Shown here: one piece after another, positions 17,653-26,193 of the stretch | Layout: every line of letters starts with the position of its first letter | Numbering within the stretch: the first letter of the stretch is position 1 | NCBI GenBank assembly: GCA_022181065.1 | Contig: BQMY01000081.1 | Coordinates: 1 to 64,000, forward strand | Length of the DNA stretch: 64,000 bases | Source of the DNA: Melioribacteraceae bacterium | Lineage (GTDB): Bacteria > Bacteroidota > Ignavibacteria > Ignavibacteriales > Melioribacteraceae | Reading direction: 5' to 3' | Position numbers and translations under genes: made by a program | Notes under the pieces: generated by a model | Told to the model about the DNA's origin: nothing | The model's database searches: none | Seen by the model: only the letters and a program-made list of their open reading frames with translations

Positions 17653-17859
17653 TTATTTCTTATTATTTTCTTCTTGTCCTTCTTTGTTCTGCTTTTTACC
17701 TTTTTCTTCAAATGGTGGTAAAATAATTCTGTACCAGCAGTTTTTACACATTATAGCACGGTCAACTTCCAGGAGCACCATTTGCCATGGGCTCAATGGC
17801 TGACCGCAGTGAGGACAGTTTTGCATTTTTGTTTTCGCTTGTTTTTCCGGTAATTTCAA
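17653..17859 (-). CDS. Small zinc-ribbon protein
   Basis: 68 residues. Two Cys pairs, CPHCGQ and CKNCW, spaced about 22 residues apart make a zinc ribbon. The tail is Lys/Glu-rich. I chose the TTG at 17859 because GGAGG (17870-17866 on the minus strand) lies six bases ahead of it; the in-frame ATG at 17826 has no such site and would begin right at the first Cys pair. The gene starts within two bases of the PPDK-like stop and is followed 14 bases on by the glutamate dehydrogenase, so it belongs to that operon. Its function is unknown. Confidence 0.72.
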   Translation of the reverse strand: MKLPEKQAKTKMQNCPHCGQPLSPWQMVLLEVDRAIMCKNCWYRIILPPFEEKGKKQNKEGQEENNKK

Positions 17860-17860
17860 A

Positions 17861-20800
17861 TTACACCTCCGGCTTAATTATAATGCCTTTGTGTTCGTGT
17901 CCGTTCATCCTGAGATGGAACGGGTTTTCAAATCTTAAATGATATGTGTATTCTTTAACTTCTTTTTTGGGTTGTTTATCCAGCCATTCCCAGTCAACTT
18001 CACCCTGACCAATATGCTGATTTACTGTAAAATATCCGATCATAAAAGATGTAATATTTTGGAAAAAGTGGGAACCTTGCGATGGGGAAACAGATATATC
18101 TTTAAAATTCGCTTCAATAATTGCCTTGGCACCCGCGATTTGTTCCCAGTTAACCGGAATTCCCAGCCACTGGTCAAGTGTACCCCATCTTCCAAGTCCG
18201 ATAAGCAGATATGGTTTTTCCTCGGCAATAAGTTTTGAATTAAAGTAACTTACCTCTTCAGCGATCTGTACGGTTTTTGAGCGGTCAAATTTGTGATAAT
18301 CGACTACAATTACATCATAAATATCCTCAATTCTGCCATGTCCGAGAACCTGATCACTAGTACAAAGGATATTTTCCTGATCCTCTTCCTCAAGATTTAA
18401 TTCTTCAAGTTCGTGACTGATTACGAGTGGTCTCATCTGCAACAGTCCAAACTCTCTCGGTTTGCCTCGTGGGACTGACATCTTAACCGCGAACTCAATT
18501 TCCACAGGTGTACCCATACCCCAGGTACCCATATCGAGCAGCAAATCGAGAATCTGAGGAAGTGGAAACATTCTCTGCCGCAAAACCGGACCAAAAGTAA
18601 CTACCCGTGGACCAATTCTGCCAAGTCCATCGTATATGGCGTCATTTTCAGGGATGTAGGTTGAACCCACATAATTCAGGGAGCCATCCCGCTCAGCAGT
18701 TTGAAGTGAGTTTCGTACAAGCAACTCATCTTCGGTTGAATCGGAATAGCCAACTTTACGATCGAGCTGCAGAGAATAAAACTCCAGCTGATTGTTATCG
18801 AGAGATTCCTCCACGCTGTAAAACTGGATGAGATCTGTTGGATACTTAGGGCAGAAACGGATTGTGTTACCACCGTCCACAACTGTTTTTCCAAGTCCGA
18901 GAGCAACATCAACAATTCCATCGGATGATTTTTGAGGTGGTGTCGGGTAAAAATTATACGATTTCGCCACGCCACTGAAATCTGGATAAAACCGGTTTTC
19001 ATGGCGTGTACCTACCATTTTCTGAATTATCACCGCCATTTTTTCTTCTTCAAGTCGGTAGGAGGTAACTTTTATATACTCCTTCGCGCGCTGGAAAAAT
19101 GTGGATGCATAAACTCTTTTGATAGTGGTTAAGAGATTATCAAGCCTTACCAGCGGATTCGAGTGGTTATTAGGAAGCATATATGTTTCATATACACCGG
19201 CAAAAGGGTGATATTGGGAATCTTCAAGGAGACTTGAAGAACGAATTGCCAATGGGTCTTTGACTATATCGAGGAATGCTGCCAGTTCACCCAGTATCTC
19301 TTCGGGAAACTTTGAAGCCTCGAGAAATCTGTTTGTAATCTCCTCATCATTCTCACAATCGATGGCGAATTTGCGCAGATTGTTATCATCAAGAAACTGG
19401 TCGAACACATCCGTCGCCAGCACAATGGCTGTTGGAACATGAATAAAAACGTCGTCGAACTGGTGGTGAATGTTATAGTCGTTAATCAGAGTATTTACAA
19501 AACCAAGACCACGTGCCTTGCCACCAAGTGAGCCTCCGCCCACTCGCGCGAAACCACTCTCCGCGTCAAATGATTCCTTTATAAAGTCGGTAATAATTCC
19601 TCTCTGGCGTAAAGTCTGGTAAGATTTAACGGAATGAATCAAGTCCTCCCGTAAATGTCCGATCGATGGATAATCGTCAACTCTTCTGGGTCGTAATTGG
19701 TGAGCCAACCAGAATTCAGTTCGTGCTTTGAGCCAGTTTGAGAAGTGATTCCGTTCAGCATGAAATTTTATGCTTTCTTCAGGGACTTTCCTGAGCATTT
19801 TCCATAAAGCTTTCAGATTTGGCGCGCGTCCAACCTCAACACCTTTTTCAGTTCTGAAAACAAAATCTCCAAAACTGAAATATTCATTCATAAACTGGCG
19901 CAAATTATCCAGCATCATAGAAGAATCTTTAAGAATGAAAGTCGCAGCGATATTCTTTACCAGGTCGCCGTTTTCCGGTTTTTGGGAGAGGAGTAATATA
20001 GGAATATCGGTTTGATCGGCTTTAACATTTTTGGCAAACTCAATTCCGGCGGTCGGATCCTGCACACCTCCGCGAGGGAAATCAATATCCGAGATAACAC
20101 CAAGCATAAATTCTTTATAATTTGTGTAGTATTCCCATGCTTCTTCATAATTGGAGCAGAGTAAAATTTTTGGTCGCGCGCGCATCCTTAGAAACTTGTG
20201 TGTGAGGTTAATTCCTTCTGATATAAGTCTGCGTGATTGTTTAAGTATTTCTGTATAGATCAATGGAAGGAAAGATGAATAATATCTGACATTATCCTCA
20301 ATCATAATAATATTTTGAACACCAACCATATGTGTGTCGTGTTCAACATTGAGTCGATCCTCCAGGAATTTAATAATAGCAATGATGATTCTGAAATCTC
20401 CCTGCCAGATAAATATTTTATCAAATACAAAACTTTCCCGGTTCAGAAGTAAATATTTTAACTCCCGGTTATCATGCGCGAGAAGTACAATCGGAATTTC
20501 AAGTCCCTCTTCTCTGGCGAGTTTCGCGAAACTTATTGCGTGCATATCCTCTATGTGAAGGGTAGTTATGATCAGATCGAACCGATTTTCCTCTTTGGCA
20601 AGCGCAACAGCGTCTCTGCCGTTAGAAACCCTTGTCAGCTCGGGTGAGTGACTCAGGTTGAGTCCCTGATATTCTGCGCGAATCAATTCATACAATCTGC
20701 CATCCTCTTCGAAGAGGTAGAGATCATACAGAGATGAGACAAGCAGGATATCTCTGATCCTGAGACGCATCAAATTCTGGAAGCCCTGAAAGCGGTTGCC

Positions 20801-20863
20801 GTAGCCATGTTCAACGAGGTAAGGATCGAAACTTTTGCCGGAATCTTGTTGCCCTGTGCGCAT
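17861..20863 (-). CDS. PPDK-like PEP/pyruvate-binding protein with tandem receiver domains
   Basis: 1000 residues. Residues 37-165 look like a degenerate response-regulator receiver: the phosphoacceptor position in FDLIITTLHI is Thr, not Asp. Residues 183-328 look like a second receiver that keeps an acidic pair (E189, D190), a candidate phosphoacceptor D259 (VISDIDFPRGG), S293 and K312. From about 440 on comes the ATP-grasp/pyruvate phosphate dikinase N-terminal domain, with GGGSLGGKARGL (442-453) and PLAIRSSSLLEDSQ (537-550), and LLQMRPLV further on. I see no phosphohistidine swivel domain and no C-terminal PEP-binding barrel, so it is unlikely to be a complete PEP synthase. It leads an operon with the zinc-ribbon protein and a glutamate dehydrogenase, which suggests regulation of the pyruvate/glutamate node. 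Confidence 0.75.
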   Translation of the reverse strand: MRTGQQDSGKSFDPYLVEHGYGNRFQGFQNLMRLRIRDILLVSSLYDLYLFEEDGRLYELIRAEYQGLNLSHSPELTRVSNGRDAVALAKEENRFDLIITTLHIEDMHAISFAKLAREEGLEIPIVLLAHDNRELKYLLLNRESFVFDKIFIWQGDFRIIIAIIKFLEDRLNVEHDTHMVGVQNIIMIEDNVRYYSSFLPLIYTEILKQSRRLISEGINLTHKFLRMRARPKILLCSNYEEAWEYYTNYKEFMLGVISDIDFPRGGVQDPTAGIEFAKNVKADQTDIPILLLSQKPENGDLVKNIAATFILKDSSMMLDNLRQFMNEYFSFGDFVFRTEKGVEVGRAPNLKALWKMLRKVPEESIKFHAERNHFSNWLKARTEFWLAHQLRPRRVDDYPSIGHLREDLIHSVKSYQTLRQRGIITDFIKESFDAESGFARVGGGSLGGKARGLGFVNTLINDYNIHHQFDDVFIHVPTAIVLATDVFDQFLDDNNLRKFAIDCENDEEITNRFLEASKFPEEILGELAAFLDIVKDPLAIRSSSLLEDSQYHPFAGVYETYMLPNNHSNPLVRLDNLLTTIKRVYASTFFQRAKEYIKVTSYRLEEEKMAVIIQKMVGTRHENRFYPDFSGVAKSYNFYPTPPQKSSDGIVDVALGLGKTVVDGGNTIRFCPKYPTDLIQFYSVEESLDNNQLEFYSLQLDRKVGYSDSTEDELLVRNSLQTAERDGSLNYVGSTYIPENDAIYDGLGRIGPRVVTFGPVLRQRMFPLPQILDLLLDMGTWGMGTPVEIEFAVKMSVPRGKPREFGLLQMRPLVISHELEELNLEEEDQENILCTSDQVLGHGRIEDIYDVIVVDYHKFDRSKTVQIAEEVSYFNSKLIAEEKPYLLIGLGRWGTLDQWLGIPVNWEQIAGAKAIIEANFKDISVSPSQGSHFFQNITSFMIGYFTVNQHIGQGEVDWEWLDKQPKKEVKEYTYHLRFENPFHLRMNGHEHKGIIIKPEV
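17866..17870 (-). promoter_or_regulatory. Ribosome binding site that decides a TTG start
   Basis: GGAGG on the minus strand lies inside the end of the PPDK-like gene, six bases before TTG at 17859. It supports translation of the zinc-ribbon protein from that codon. Confidence 0.6.
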
Positions 20864-21034
20864 AATAAATCCGATTTGAGGTGAATGTATAAAACAATAT
20901 TAAAAATTTTGCGAAGAAATTAAAGCGAAAACATAATAAAAATAGGGGAGAGTCTTTTTAAATGTTTTATATCAAAGAAAAGAGAGCAATTGATTCCTTT
21001 CTTTCTAAACTTTAATAAAATTAACAGTTTCAAT

Positions 21035-21090
21035 AGTCCTCCTTTTGAAGGAGGTGGATTTCGACGATAGTCGAAAGACGGAGGATGATG
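21035..21090 (+). repeat. Dispersed palindromic repeat, copy 1
   Basis: The element has a first hairpin CCTCCTTTTGAAGGAGG, a second hairpin TTTCGAC-GATA-GTCGAAA, and ends GGAGGATGAT. A near-identical copy lies at 35020-35073, differing by one short indel and two substitutions. Its terminal GGAGGA can also pair with the opening TCCTCC, giving an alternative long stem. Confidence 0.85.
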
Positions 21091-21114
21091 TTTTTCAAAT
21101 TTTGTAACTTTTGG

Positions 21115-21161
21115 TCATCCCCCGTCCCGAAAATCGGGACACCCCCTTCAAAGTGGGACTT
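21115..21161 (-). repeat. Related palindromic repeat in opposite orientation
   Basis: Read on the minus strand, this begins AGTCCCACTTTGAAGGGGGTG, carries the hairpin GTCCCGATTTTCGGGAC and ends GGGGGATGAC. The flanks match copy 1, but the core stem has a different sequence that is still self-complementary. Together with copy 1 it forms a tail-to-tail pair. Confidence 0.7.
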
Positions 21162-21191
21162 AAAAAAGCAAGTCTATGCTTATGAACAGTT

Positions 21192-21221
21192 AAAAAAAAG
21201 ACGGCTTTCGCCGTCTTTTTT
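21192..21221 (-). terminator. Terminator of gdhA
   Basis: GACGGC (21200-21205) pairs with GCCGTC (21210-21215) around a four-base loop, flanked by A and T runs. On the minus strand it gives a stem followed by a run of Us, directly downstream of the gdhA stop. Confidence 0.85.
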
Positions 21222-21239
21222 CCGTTAAGATCGATTGTA

Positions 21240-22601
21240 TTAAACAACACCTTGATCGATCATAGCGTCTGCGACTTTAAGGAATCCGCCGATGTTAGCG
21301 CCATTCACGTAGTTGCCCGGAGTTCCGAAGCGGTCTGCGTTATCAACGCAAGTTTTATGAATGTTGTGCATGATCATCTGGAGACGTTTGTCAACTTCTT
21401 CGCGTGTCCATGGCAGTCTCTGGCTGTTCTGTGACATTTCAAGACCTGAAACAGCAACACCACCGGCATTGGCTGCTTTACCGGGGCCATAAAGGATACC
21501 ATCTTCGAGGAACAGGCGTACACCATCAGGTGTGGTAGGCATGTTAGCACCTTCAGAGACAACATAAACACCATTTTTACGAAGATTCTGAGCGTCTTTC
21601 AGGTTGATTTCGTTCTGGGTTGCACTTGGGAAAGCACAATCAGCCTTGTGATCCCAGATTGGATTGTATTCCATAGTTGGATCAACAGCTGTGTAGGTTG
21701 CGTTAGGATATTTTTCAACATATTCTTTGATCCTTCCGCGACGGACATTTTTAAGATCCATTACGAAATGTAGTTTTTCTGTGTTGATGCCTTCAGGATC
21801 GTAAATATAGCCCGCTGAATCAGACAAGGTTAATACTTTGCCGCCAAGTTCAAGAATTTTTTCTGTTGTAAACTGAGCAACGTTACCGGAACCTGAAACG
21901 AGGCATGTTTTTCCTTCCAATGTTTCATTTTTTGAACCGAGCATTTCAGCAGCGAAATATACCGCGCCGTATCCTGTTGCTTCCGGACGAATAAGTGAGC
22001 CACCCCAGTTCAAACCTTTACCCGTGAGAACACCGGTGAATTCGTTGCGTAATTTTTTGTACATACCAAACATGAAACCTATTTCGCGTCCGCCAACACC
22101 AATATCGCCAGCTGGAACATCAGTATTTGGACCAATATGACGGAATAATTCCTGCATGAAAGCCTGGCAGAAACGCATTATTTTCATATCACTTTTACCT
22201 TTAGGATCGAAATCGGAACCACCTTTACCACCACCCATTGGAAGTGAGGTTAAGGAGTTTTTAAATACTTGCTCGAAAGCCAAAAATTTGAGAATACCCT
22301 GGTTTACAGATGGATGGAAACGCAATCCCCCTTTATAAGGACCAATAGCGCTGTTCATTTCAATCCTGAAACCACGGTTAATATGAACTTCACCTTGTTC
22401 ATCAACCCAGGGTACACGGAAAGTAATTATTCTTTCAGGTTCAATGATTCTTTCTAATATTTTTGCGGCTCTATATTCAGGATGCCGGTCGTAAACTAAT
22501 GCAAGTGATTCTGCAACTTCTTCTACTGCCTGATGGAATTCCGGTTCTGCCGGGTTTTTAGCTTTAACTTGAGCCATTAATTCATTGACATAATCTGACA
22601 T
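21240..22601 (-). CDS. gdhA: NADP-type glutamate dehydrogenase GdhA
   Basis: 453 residues, the length of the biosynthetic NADP-type hexameric enzyme that makes glutamate from 2-oxoglutarate and ammonium. Conserved parts include IGPYKGGLRFHPSVN, PMGGGKGGSDFDPKG with the catalytic Lys region, VPAGDIGVGGREIG and the Rossmann loop VSGSGNVAQF. A strong terminator follows. A stand-alone receiver protein lies 48 bases upstream on the same strand. The cofactor preference is inferred from family resemblance and length. Confidence 0.94.
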   Translation of the reverse strand: MSDYVNELMAQVKAKNPAEPEFHQAVEEVAESLALVYDRHPEYRAAKILERIIEPERIITFRVPWVDEQGEVHINRGFRIEMNSAIGPYKGGLRFHPSVNQGILKFLAFEQVFKNSLTSLPMGGGKGGSDFDPKGKSDMKIMRFCQAFMQELFRHIGPNTDVPAGDIGVGGREIGFMFGMYKKLRNEFTGVLTGKGLNWGGSLIRPEATGYGAVYFAAEMLGSKNETLEGKTCLVSGSGNVAQFTTEKILELGGKVLTLSDSAGYIYDPEGINTEKLHFVMDLKNVRRGRIKEYVEKYPNATYTAVDPTMEYNPIWDHKADCAFPSATQNEINLKDAQNLRKNGVYVVSEGANMPTTPDGVRLFLEDGILYGPGKAANAGGVAVSGLEMSQNSQRLPWTREEVDKRLQMIMHNIHKTCVDNADRFGTPGNYVNGANIGGFLKVADAMIDQGVV

Positions 22602-22649
22602 TTGTGTTTCTCCGATTTTTTAAGGTATAGTTTTTTATAAAGGAGTATC

Positions 22650-23063
22650 TCAGATGTTCTTCTCCAATTTATCCCTGAAATATTCGCAGATAAAAACATT
22701 ACCCGATAGAACAGTTTCTACCGCTACCCCTAGTTCATTAACAAGGTTGGTTTTTCTTATAAATCCTTTTGCGCCGATCTGCAGAGACTTTTTAACGAAT
22801 TGCACTTCATCGTAGGTGCTCATCATTATCACGGGAATTTGGGGGTATCCCGCGGTGATCTCTTCAAGTAGCTGGATTCCGCTCTTACCGGGTAAGTTTA
22901 TATCAAGTAATATCAGGTGAAATTCTTTTTTGGAAAGCTGGTCGAGTGCCTCAAACGCGTTTGCCGCTTCACCCTCGATTTGTAATCCCGCCATGTTATT
23001 GATTATTTGGCGTACTGAACTCCGGAGCATTTTAATATCGTCAACTATCAAAAGTTTTTTCAT
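22650..23063 (-). CDS. Stand-alone response-regulator receiver (NarL-like, no output domain)
   Basis: 137 residues. A full receiver domain is present: acidic pair D8-D9, phosphoacceptor D54 (LLDINLPGKSG), S82 and K104. The tail (VLSGNVFICEYF) matches the linker of NarL/FixJ regulators, but no helix-turn-helix follows, and only 48 bases separate the stop from gdhA, so none has been lost nearby. It may act through protein-protein contacts or as a phosphate sink. Its position invites the idea that it is co-transcribed with gdhA. Confidence 0.85.
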   Translation of the reverse strand: MKKLLIVDDIKMLRSSVRQIINNMAGLQIEGEAANAFEALDQLSKKEFHLILLDINLPGKSGIQLLEEITAGYPQIPVIMMSTYDEVQFVKKSLQIGAKGFIRKTNLVNELGVAVETVLSGNVFICEYFRDKLEKNI

Positions 23064-23253
23064 TTTCGTCCGGGTTAATGTTTGATCTCAAAATAGTTTA
23101 TTTCCGCAATATTGTTAATAGTAATTATTATGTTTTGTTCGACAGAATTTTTATGATTTTTTTGTAATAATTTTTATTACAGAAGTGGTTTTAAATAATC
23201 CTCAATTCTCACTATTTTTCTTTTTTTGATAATTATACCTTACAGGATAACTT

Positions 23254-24135
23254 TTGAAAAGAACGAAACTTCAGATTTTTTTATTCTTCCTGTTCTTTGC
23301 AGTTACCTCCTCTGCGCAGGACGTATATAAATTTAATCTTTTCCCGGATGGTCTCCTTTTTAATCCGCTACAGGGAAATATGAAGGAAGCAAGATTCGGA
23401 CTGATATATTTTCCCGATAACGCTAATCTCAAAATTGATATAGGTTATACCTCCGATTTATTGGAATTTATTATAAACGAACAACTTACCGTGCGAGCCG
23501 GTATAGATTTTTACGCTTACGGACTCGCGACAAGTTATGAAGGCCTCCGTTTACAGATTGATATGCTCGATGGATTTTTCGGTGGGAATGTTTCCGCGAG
23601 ATATCTTTTGGACAATAGCGAACTAAAGGGACGATTAAGGATTATTCATAACAGCGCGCATCTTGTGGATGGCAGTTTTCTGCTTAAAGAGAACATGTGG
23701 AAAAATGACTTCAAGCCGATTCCCTACACTCGTGATTTTGGTGAGTTAACTGTGATGTATCGCAAAAAAGATCTTGGTCTGGATAATTATTACTACTCCA
23801 GTCTTGCTTATGCAACAATGGTAAGACCAATTTCAATTAAAAAGTGGACGTTCAATTTTGGAGTGGAATCGGTATATTCCGGTGTGGTGCAAAATTTTTA
23901 CGATAAGCCGATTGATCTCTTTTTAATTTATCATAATCAGTTTAGTGGTGAGGGTGCCTATCTTGCTTCACACACAATAAAAGGCGGAATTAAATTTGGT
24001 GAGTGGAACAAAAAGGGTTTGCTCTTTTATCTTTTCTGGTATAACGGATTTAATTATTTCAGCGAATTTTATAACGTAAGAATAGAAAAATTTGGAATCG
24101 GGTTTAATGTCGATTTTTCGTCAGCTATACAATAA
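23254..24135 (+). CDS. DUF1207-like outer-membrane protein (first copy)
   Basis: 293 residues, TTG start preceded by AGGA. It has a signal peptide (about 1-21, ending SSAQ). The mature start, LFPDGLLFNPLQGNMKEARFG, fits the DUF1207 pattern (a FP-x-LF-x-PL-x-AxxxEP-like opening); I recognise this by eye, not by search. Alternating aromatic strands throughout suggest a beta-barrel or beta-rich envelope protein. A conserved-looking HNSAHLVDG occurs mid-protein; the second copy (27922-28746) has LSHISAHFVDGH at the same place. Its end overlaps the flippase-like gene. Confidence 0.68.
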   Translation: MKRTKLQIFLFFLFFAVTSSAQDVYKFNLFPDGLLFNPLQGNMKEARFGLIYFPDNANLKIDIGYTSDLLEFIINEQLTVRAGIDFYAYGLATSYEGLRLQIDMLDGFFGGNVSARYLLDNSELKGRLRIIHNSAHLVDGSFLLKENMWKNDFKPIPYTRDFGELTVMYRKKDLGLDNYYYSSLAYATMVRPISIKKWTFNFGVESVYSGVVQNFYDKPIDLFLIYHNQFSGEGAYLASHTIKGGIKFGEWNKKGLLFYLFWYNGFNYFSEFYNVRIEKFGIGFNVDFSSAIQ

Positions 24136-25072
24136 CAACCTGGTTAAAAAAATTGGCGTCGTATTAAGAATAATAATTCCGATAGCCATTTTTTATTACC
24201 TGTTCAGTATCATAAAATTTGATGAACTAAAGTTCTCATTCCTGAACTCTGACAAATACTACCTTACTTTCGCGCTTCTGTTTGGTTTTTTATCTTTTAC
24301 CCTGCAATATATAAAATGGAGTAATATCACCGGGGGTTTGCTTGGTAAATATAAGATTTCGAATATCGTCAAATCATTATTTGCCGGATATGCCTACGGA
24401 TTAATAACACCGATCAGGGCAGGAGAGATTCCGGGAAGAAAATTTGGATTAACCGGGAGTGACATTACATCGGTCTCAATGGCCGTTGCACTCGATAAAT
24501 CTTATAACATCACAGCGGTTTTAAGTATTGGTTCTATATTATTTTCGATCTATGTAACGTTCGTAACGGAGTATCCCCTCCATGTAACGATAATTATTCC
24601 ATTAATGGTTATTTCTATACTTATCGGATTTTATACCCTGCTCAAGAGTGATAAACTAGGCAGTTATCCCGTTCTCAGAAATATCCGAAAAATAGAATAC
24701 CTCAACAAAATAAAATTGGCATTTAACAGAAGCAGACGAATGGAAAATACATTTCATTTCAGGCAGTATTTACTTTCTGTTGGAATATTTCTACTCTATA
24801 CCATTCAATTTTTGTTTTATGTCTACGCGTTTGAATCACAGGGGAATCTGCTGATTATATATACCGGAGTCGGGGCGATCTATTATGTGAAAATATTCGC
24901 GGGTTTTCTGTCGATTGCTGATCTGGGGATTCGGGAGAGCAGCGCGGTTTATCTTCTCGGTATGATTGGTGTAGGAAGCGCGGCTGCACTAAGCGCGTCA
25001 CTTTTAATATTCAGTACAAATATTTTGCTCCCTTCATTGATTGGGGCGTTAATTATACTTCGGAAATCTTGA
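24107..25072 (+). CDS. Lysylphosphatidylglycerol synthase TM region/UPF0104-like membrane protein
   Basis: 321 residues with about eight membrane helices. The arrangement, with QYIKWSNITGGLLG, then AGYAYGLITPIRAGEIPGR and later FAGFLSIADLGIRES, matches the LPG_synthase_TM/AglD family of flippase-like or lipid-modifying integral proteins. I use the ATG at 24107, which overlaps the end of the DUF1207-like gene; an in-frame TTG lies at 24092. The GT2 gene begins one base after its stop. In this neighbourhood it probably handles a lipid-linked sugar or phospholipid. Confidence 0.72.
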   Translation: MSIFRQLYNNNLVKKIGVVLRIIIPIAIFYYLFSIIKFDELKFSFLNSDKYYLTFALLFGFLSFTLQYIKWSNITGGLLGKYKISNIVKSLFAGYAYGLITPIRAGEIPGRKFGLTGSDITSVSMAVALDKSYNITAVLSIGSILFSIYVTFVTEYPLHVTIIIPLMVISILIGFYTLLKSDKLGSYPVLRNIRKIEYLNKIKLAFNRSRRMENTFHFRQYLLSVGIFLLYTIQFLFYVYAFESQGNLLIIYTGVGAIYYVKIFAGFLSIADLGIRESSAVYLLGMIGVGSAAALSASLLIFSTNILLPSLIGALIILRKS

Positions 25073-25073
25073 T

Positions 25074-26192
25074 ATGATACATCCGGCGATATACATACCC
25101 TTACTCGCCTACGCGGTCTTTATCCTCTTTATCTGGCGTGGTTTGAAACGAAAGGAAAAAGTTGTAAAGTCAGAAGAAAAACCATTTTTGTCTGTCGTGG
25201 TTCCATGCAGAAATGAAGAAGAGAACATACAGGGGTTGCTTGATTCACTTGTAAATCAGGATTATCCTGCACACAAATATGAAATAATCTTGATAGATGA
25301 TAACTCGACAGATGTTACAGCTGATAAAGCCAACGCATATAAGAGTGATAAAAATATAATTCTGCTCCGTAACGAAAGCGGGGATGCAAAAAGGGGATTC
25401 AAGAAAAACGCGATTGAGACCGGAATTGATGCTGCAAAGGGAGAAATTATTGTAAGTACCGATGCAGATTGCCGCCATTCCGAAAACTGGCTTTCGCAAA
25501 TAGCCGCAAGTTTTGACAAAGAAACTGGATTTATCGCCGGTCCTGTTAAGTTAAAACCGGATCATTCATTATTCAGCAGATTGCAGGCACTTGAATTTGC
25601 CGGATTGATGCTCTCGGCAGCCGGATTGATAAAAGCGGGATTTCCTGTTACATGCAGCGCCGCCAATATTGCGTATCGCAAAAAAGCATTTCATGAGGTA
25701 GGCGGGTATAAAGATAATAATGAACTTTCTTCAGGTGACGATGAATTACTGATGCATAAAATAGATGAATCTGGTAAATACAAGGTTCGCTATCTTTGGG
25801 AGCCATCAGCGGTTGTTACAACAACATCCGCGAATAAGCTTAAAGACTTTTTTGAGCAAAGACGCAGGTGGGCAAGTAAAACACTTTTTTATAAAAAGCC
25901 GTTTCTTACTTTTACTCTGGCGCTGATATACCTCTTTTTCCTTTCAATTCCTGTTAGCTTTTTGGCAGCATTTTTTTATCCCGTATATTGGGATTATCTT
26001 ATTACCGCGCTCGGTACTAAAATTTTGGTCGATTTTTTGGTAATGGGAAATGGCAGGAATTTTTTCTATGATGGTTATTTGCTCAGATATTTCGGTCTGG
26101 CGGAATTACTTCACGCGCCTTATATAATTATATCAGCATTTGCCGGGCTTTTCGGAAACTTCGAATGGAAAGAACGAAAACTGGAACGTTAA
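25074..26192 (+). CDS. Family 2 glycosyltransferase, membrane-bound (first of two)
   Basis: 372 residues. One N-terminal helix (about 5-22) precedes a GT2 catalytic domain with VVVPCRNEEENI, the nucleotide-binding IILIDDNSTD, the DxD-type STDADC, the catalytic SSGDDELL and QRRRWASK, which is equivalent to the QxxRW motif of processive GT2 enzymes. Two or more C-terminal helices follow. It ends FEWKERKLER, very like the end of the second GT2 (27899-27908). The sugar donor and acceptor are unknown. It is followed after one base by a polysaccharide deacetylase. Confidence 0.85.
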   Translation: MIHPAIYIPLLAYAVFILFIWRGLKRKEKVVKSEEKPFLSVVVPCRNEEENIQGLLDSLVNQDYPAHKYEIILIDDNSTDVTADKANAYKSDKNIILLRNESGDAKRGFKKNAIETGIDAAKGEIIVSTDADCRHSENWLSQIAASFDKETGFIAGPVKLKPDHSLFSRLQALEFAGLMLSAAGLIKAGFPVTCSAANIAYRKKAFHEVGGYKDNNELSSGDDELLMHKIDESGKYKVRYLWEPSAVVTTTSANKLKDFFEQRRRWASKTLFYKKPFLTFTLALIYLFFLSIPVSFLAAFFYPVYWDYLITALGTKILVDFLVMGNGRNFFYDGYLLRYFGLAELLHAPYIIISAFAGLFGNFEWKERKLER

Positions 26193-26193
26193 T

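Larger units (their letters stand above)
20864..21239. other. Intergenic region between the PPDK-like gene and gdhA
   Basis: 376 bases with no gene. The right part holds two oppositely oriented palindromic repeats (21035-21090 and 21115-21161) and the gdhA terminator (21192-21221). The left part, AT-rich, should contain the promoter of the PPDK-like operon, but I cannot point to a clear one. Confidence 0.6.

Noticed and set aside
20864-21239. CRISPR array
   Set aside because: Repeats occur once or twice, have unequal spacing and opposite orientations, and no cas gene is present.
24092-24106. TTG start for the flippase-like gene
   Set aside because: Adds five residues that overlap the upstream gene; the ATG at 24107 is preferred.
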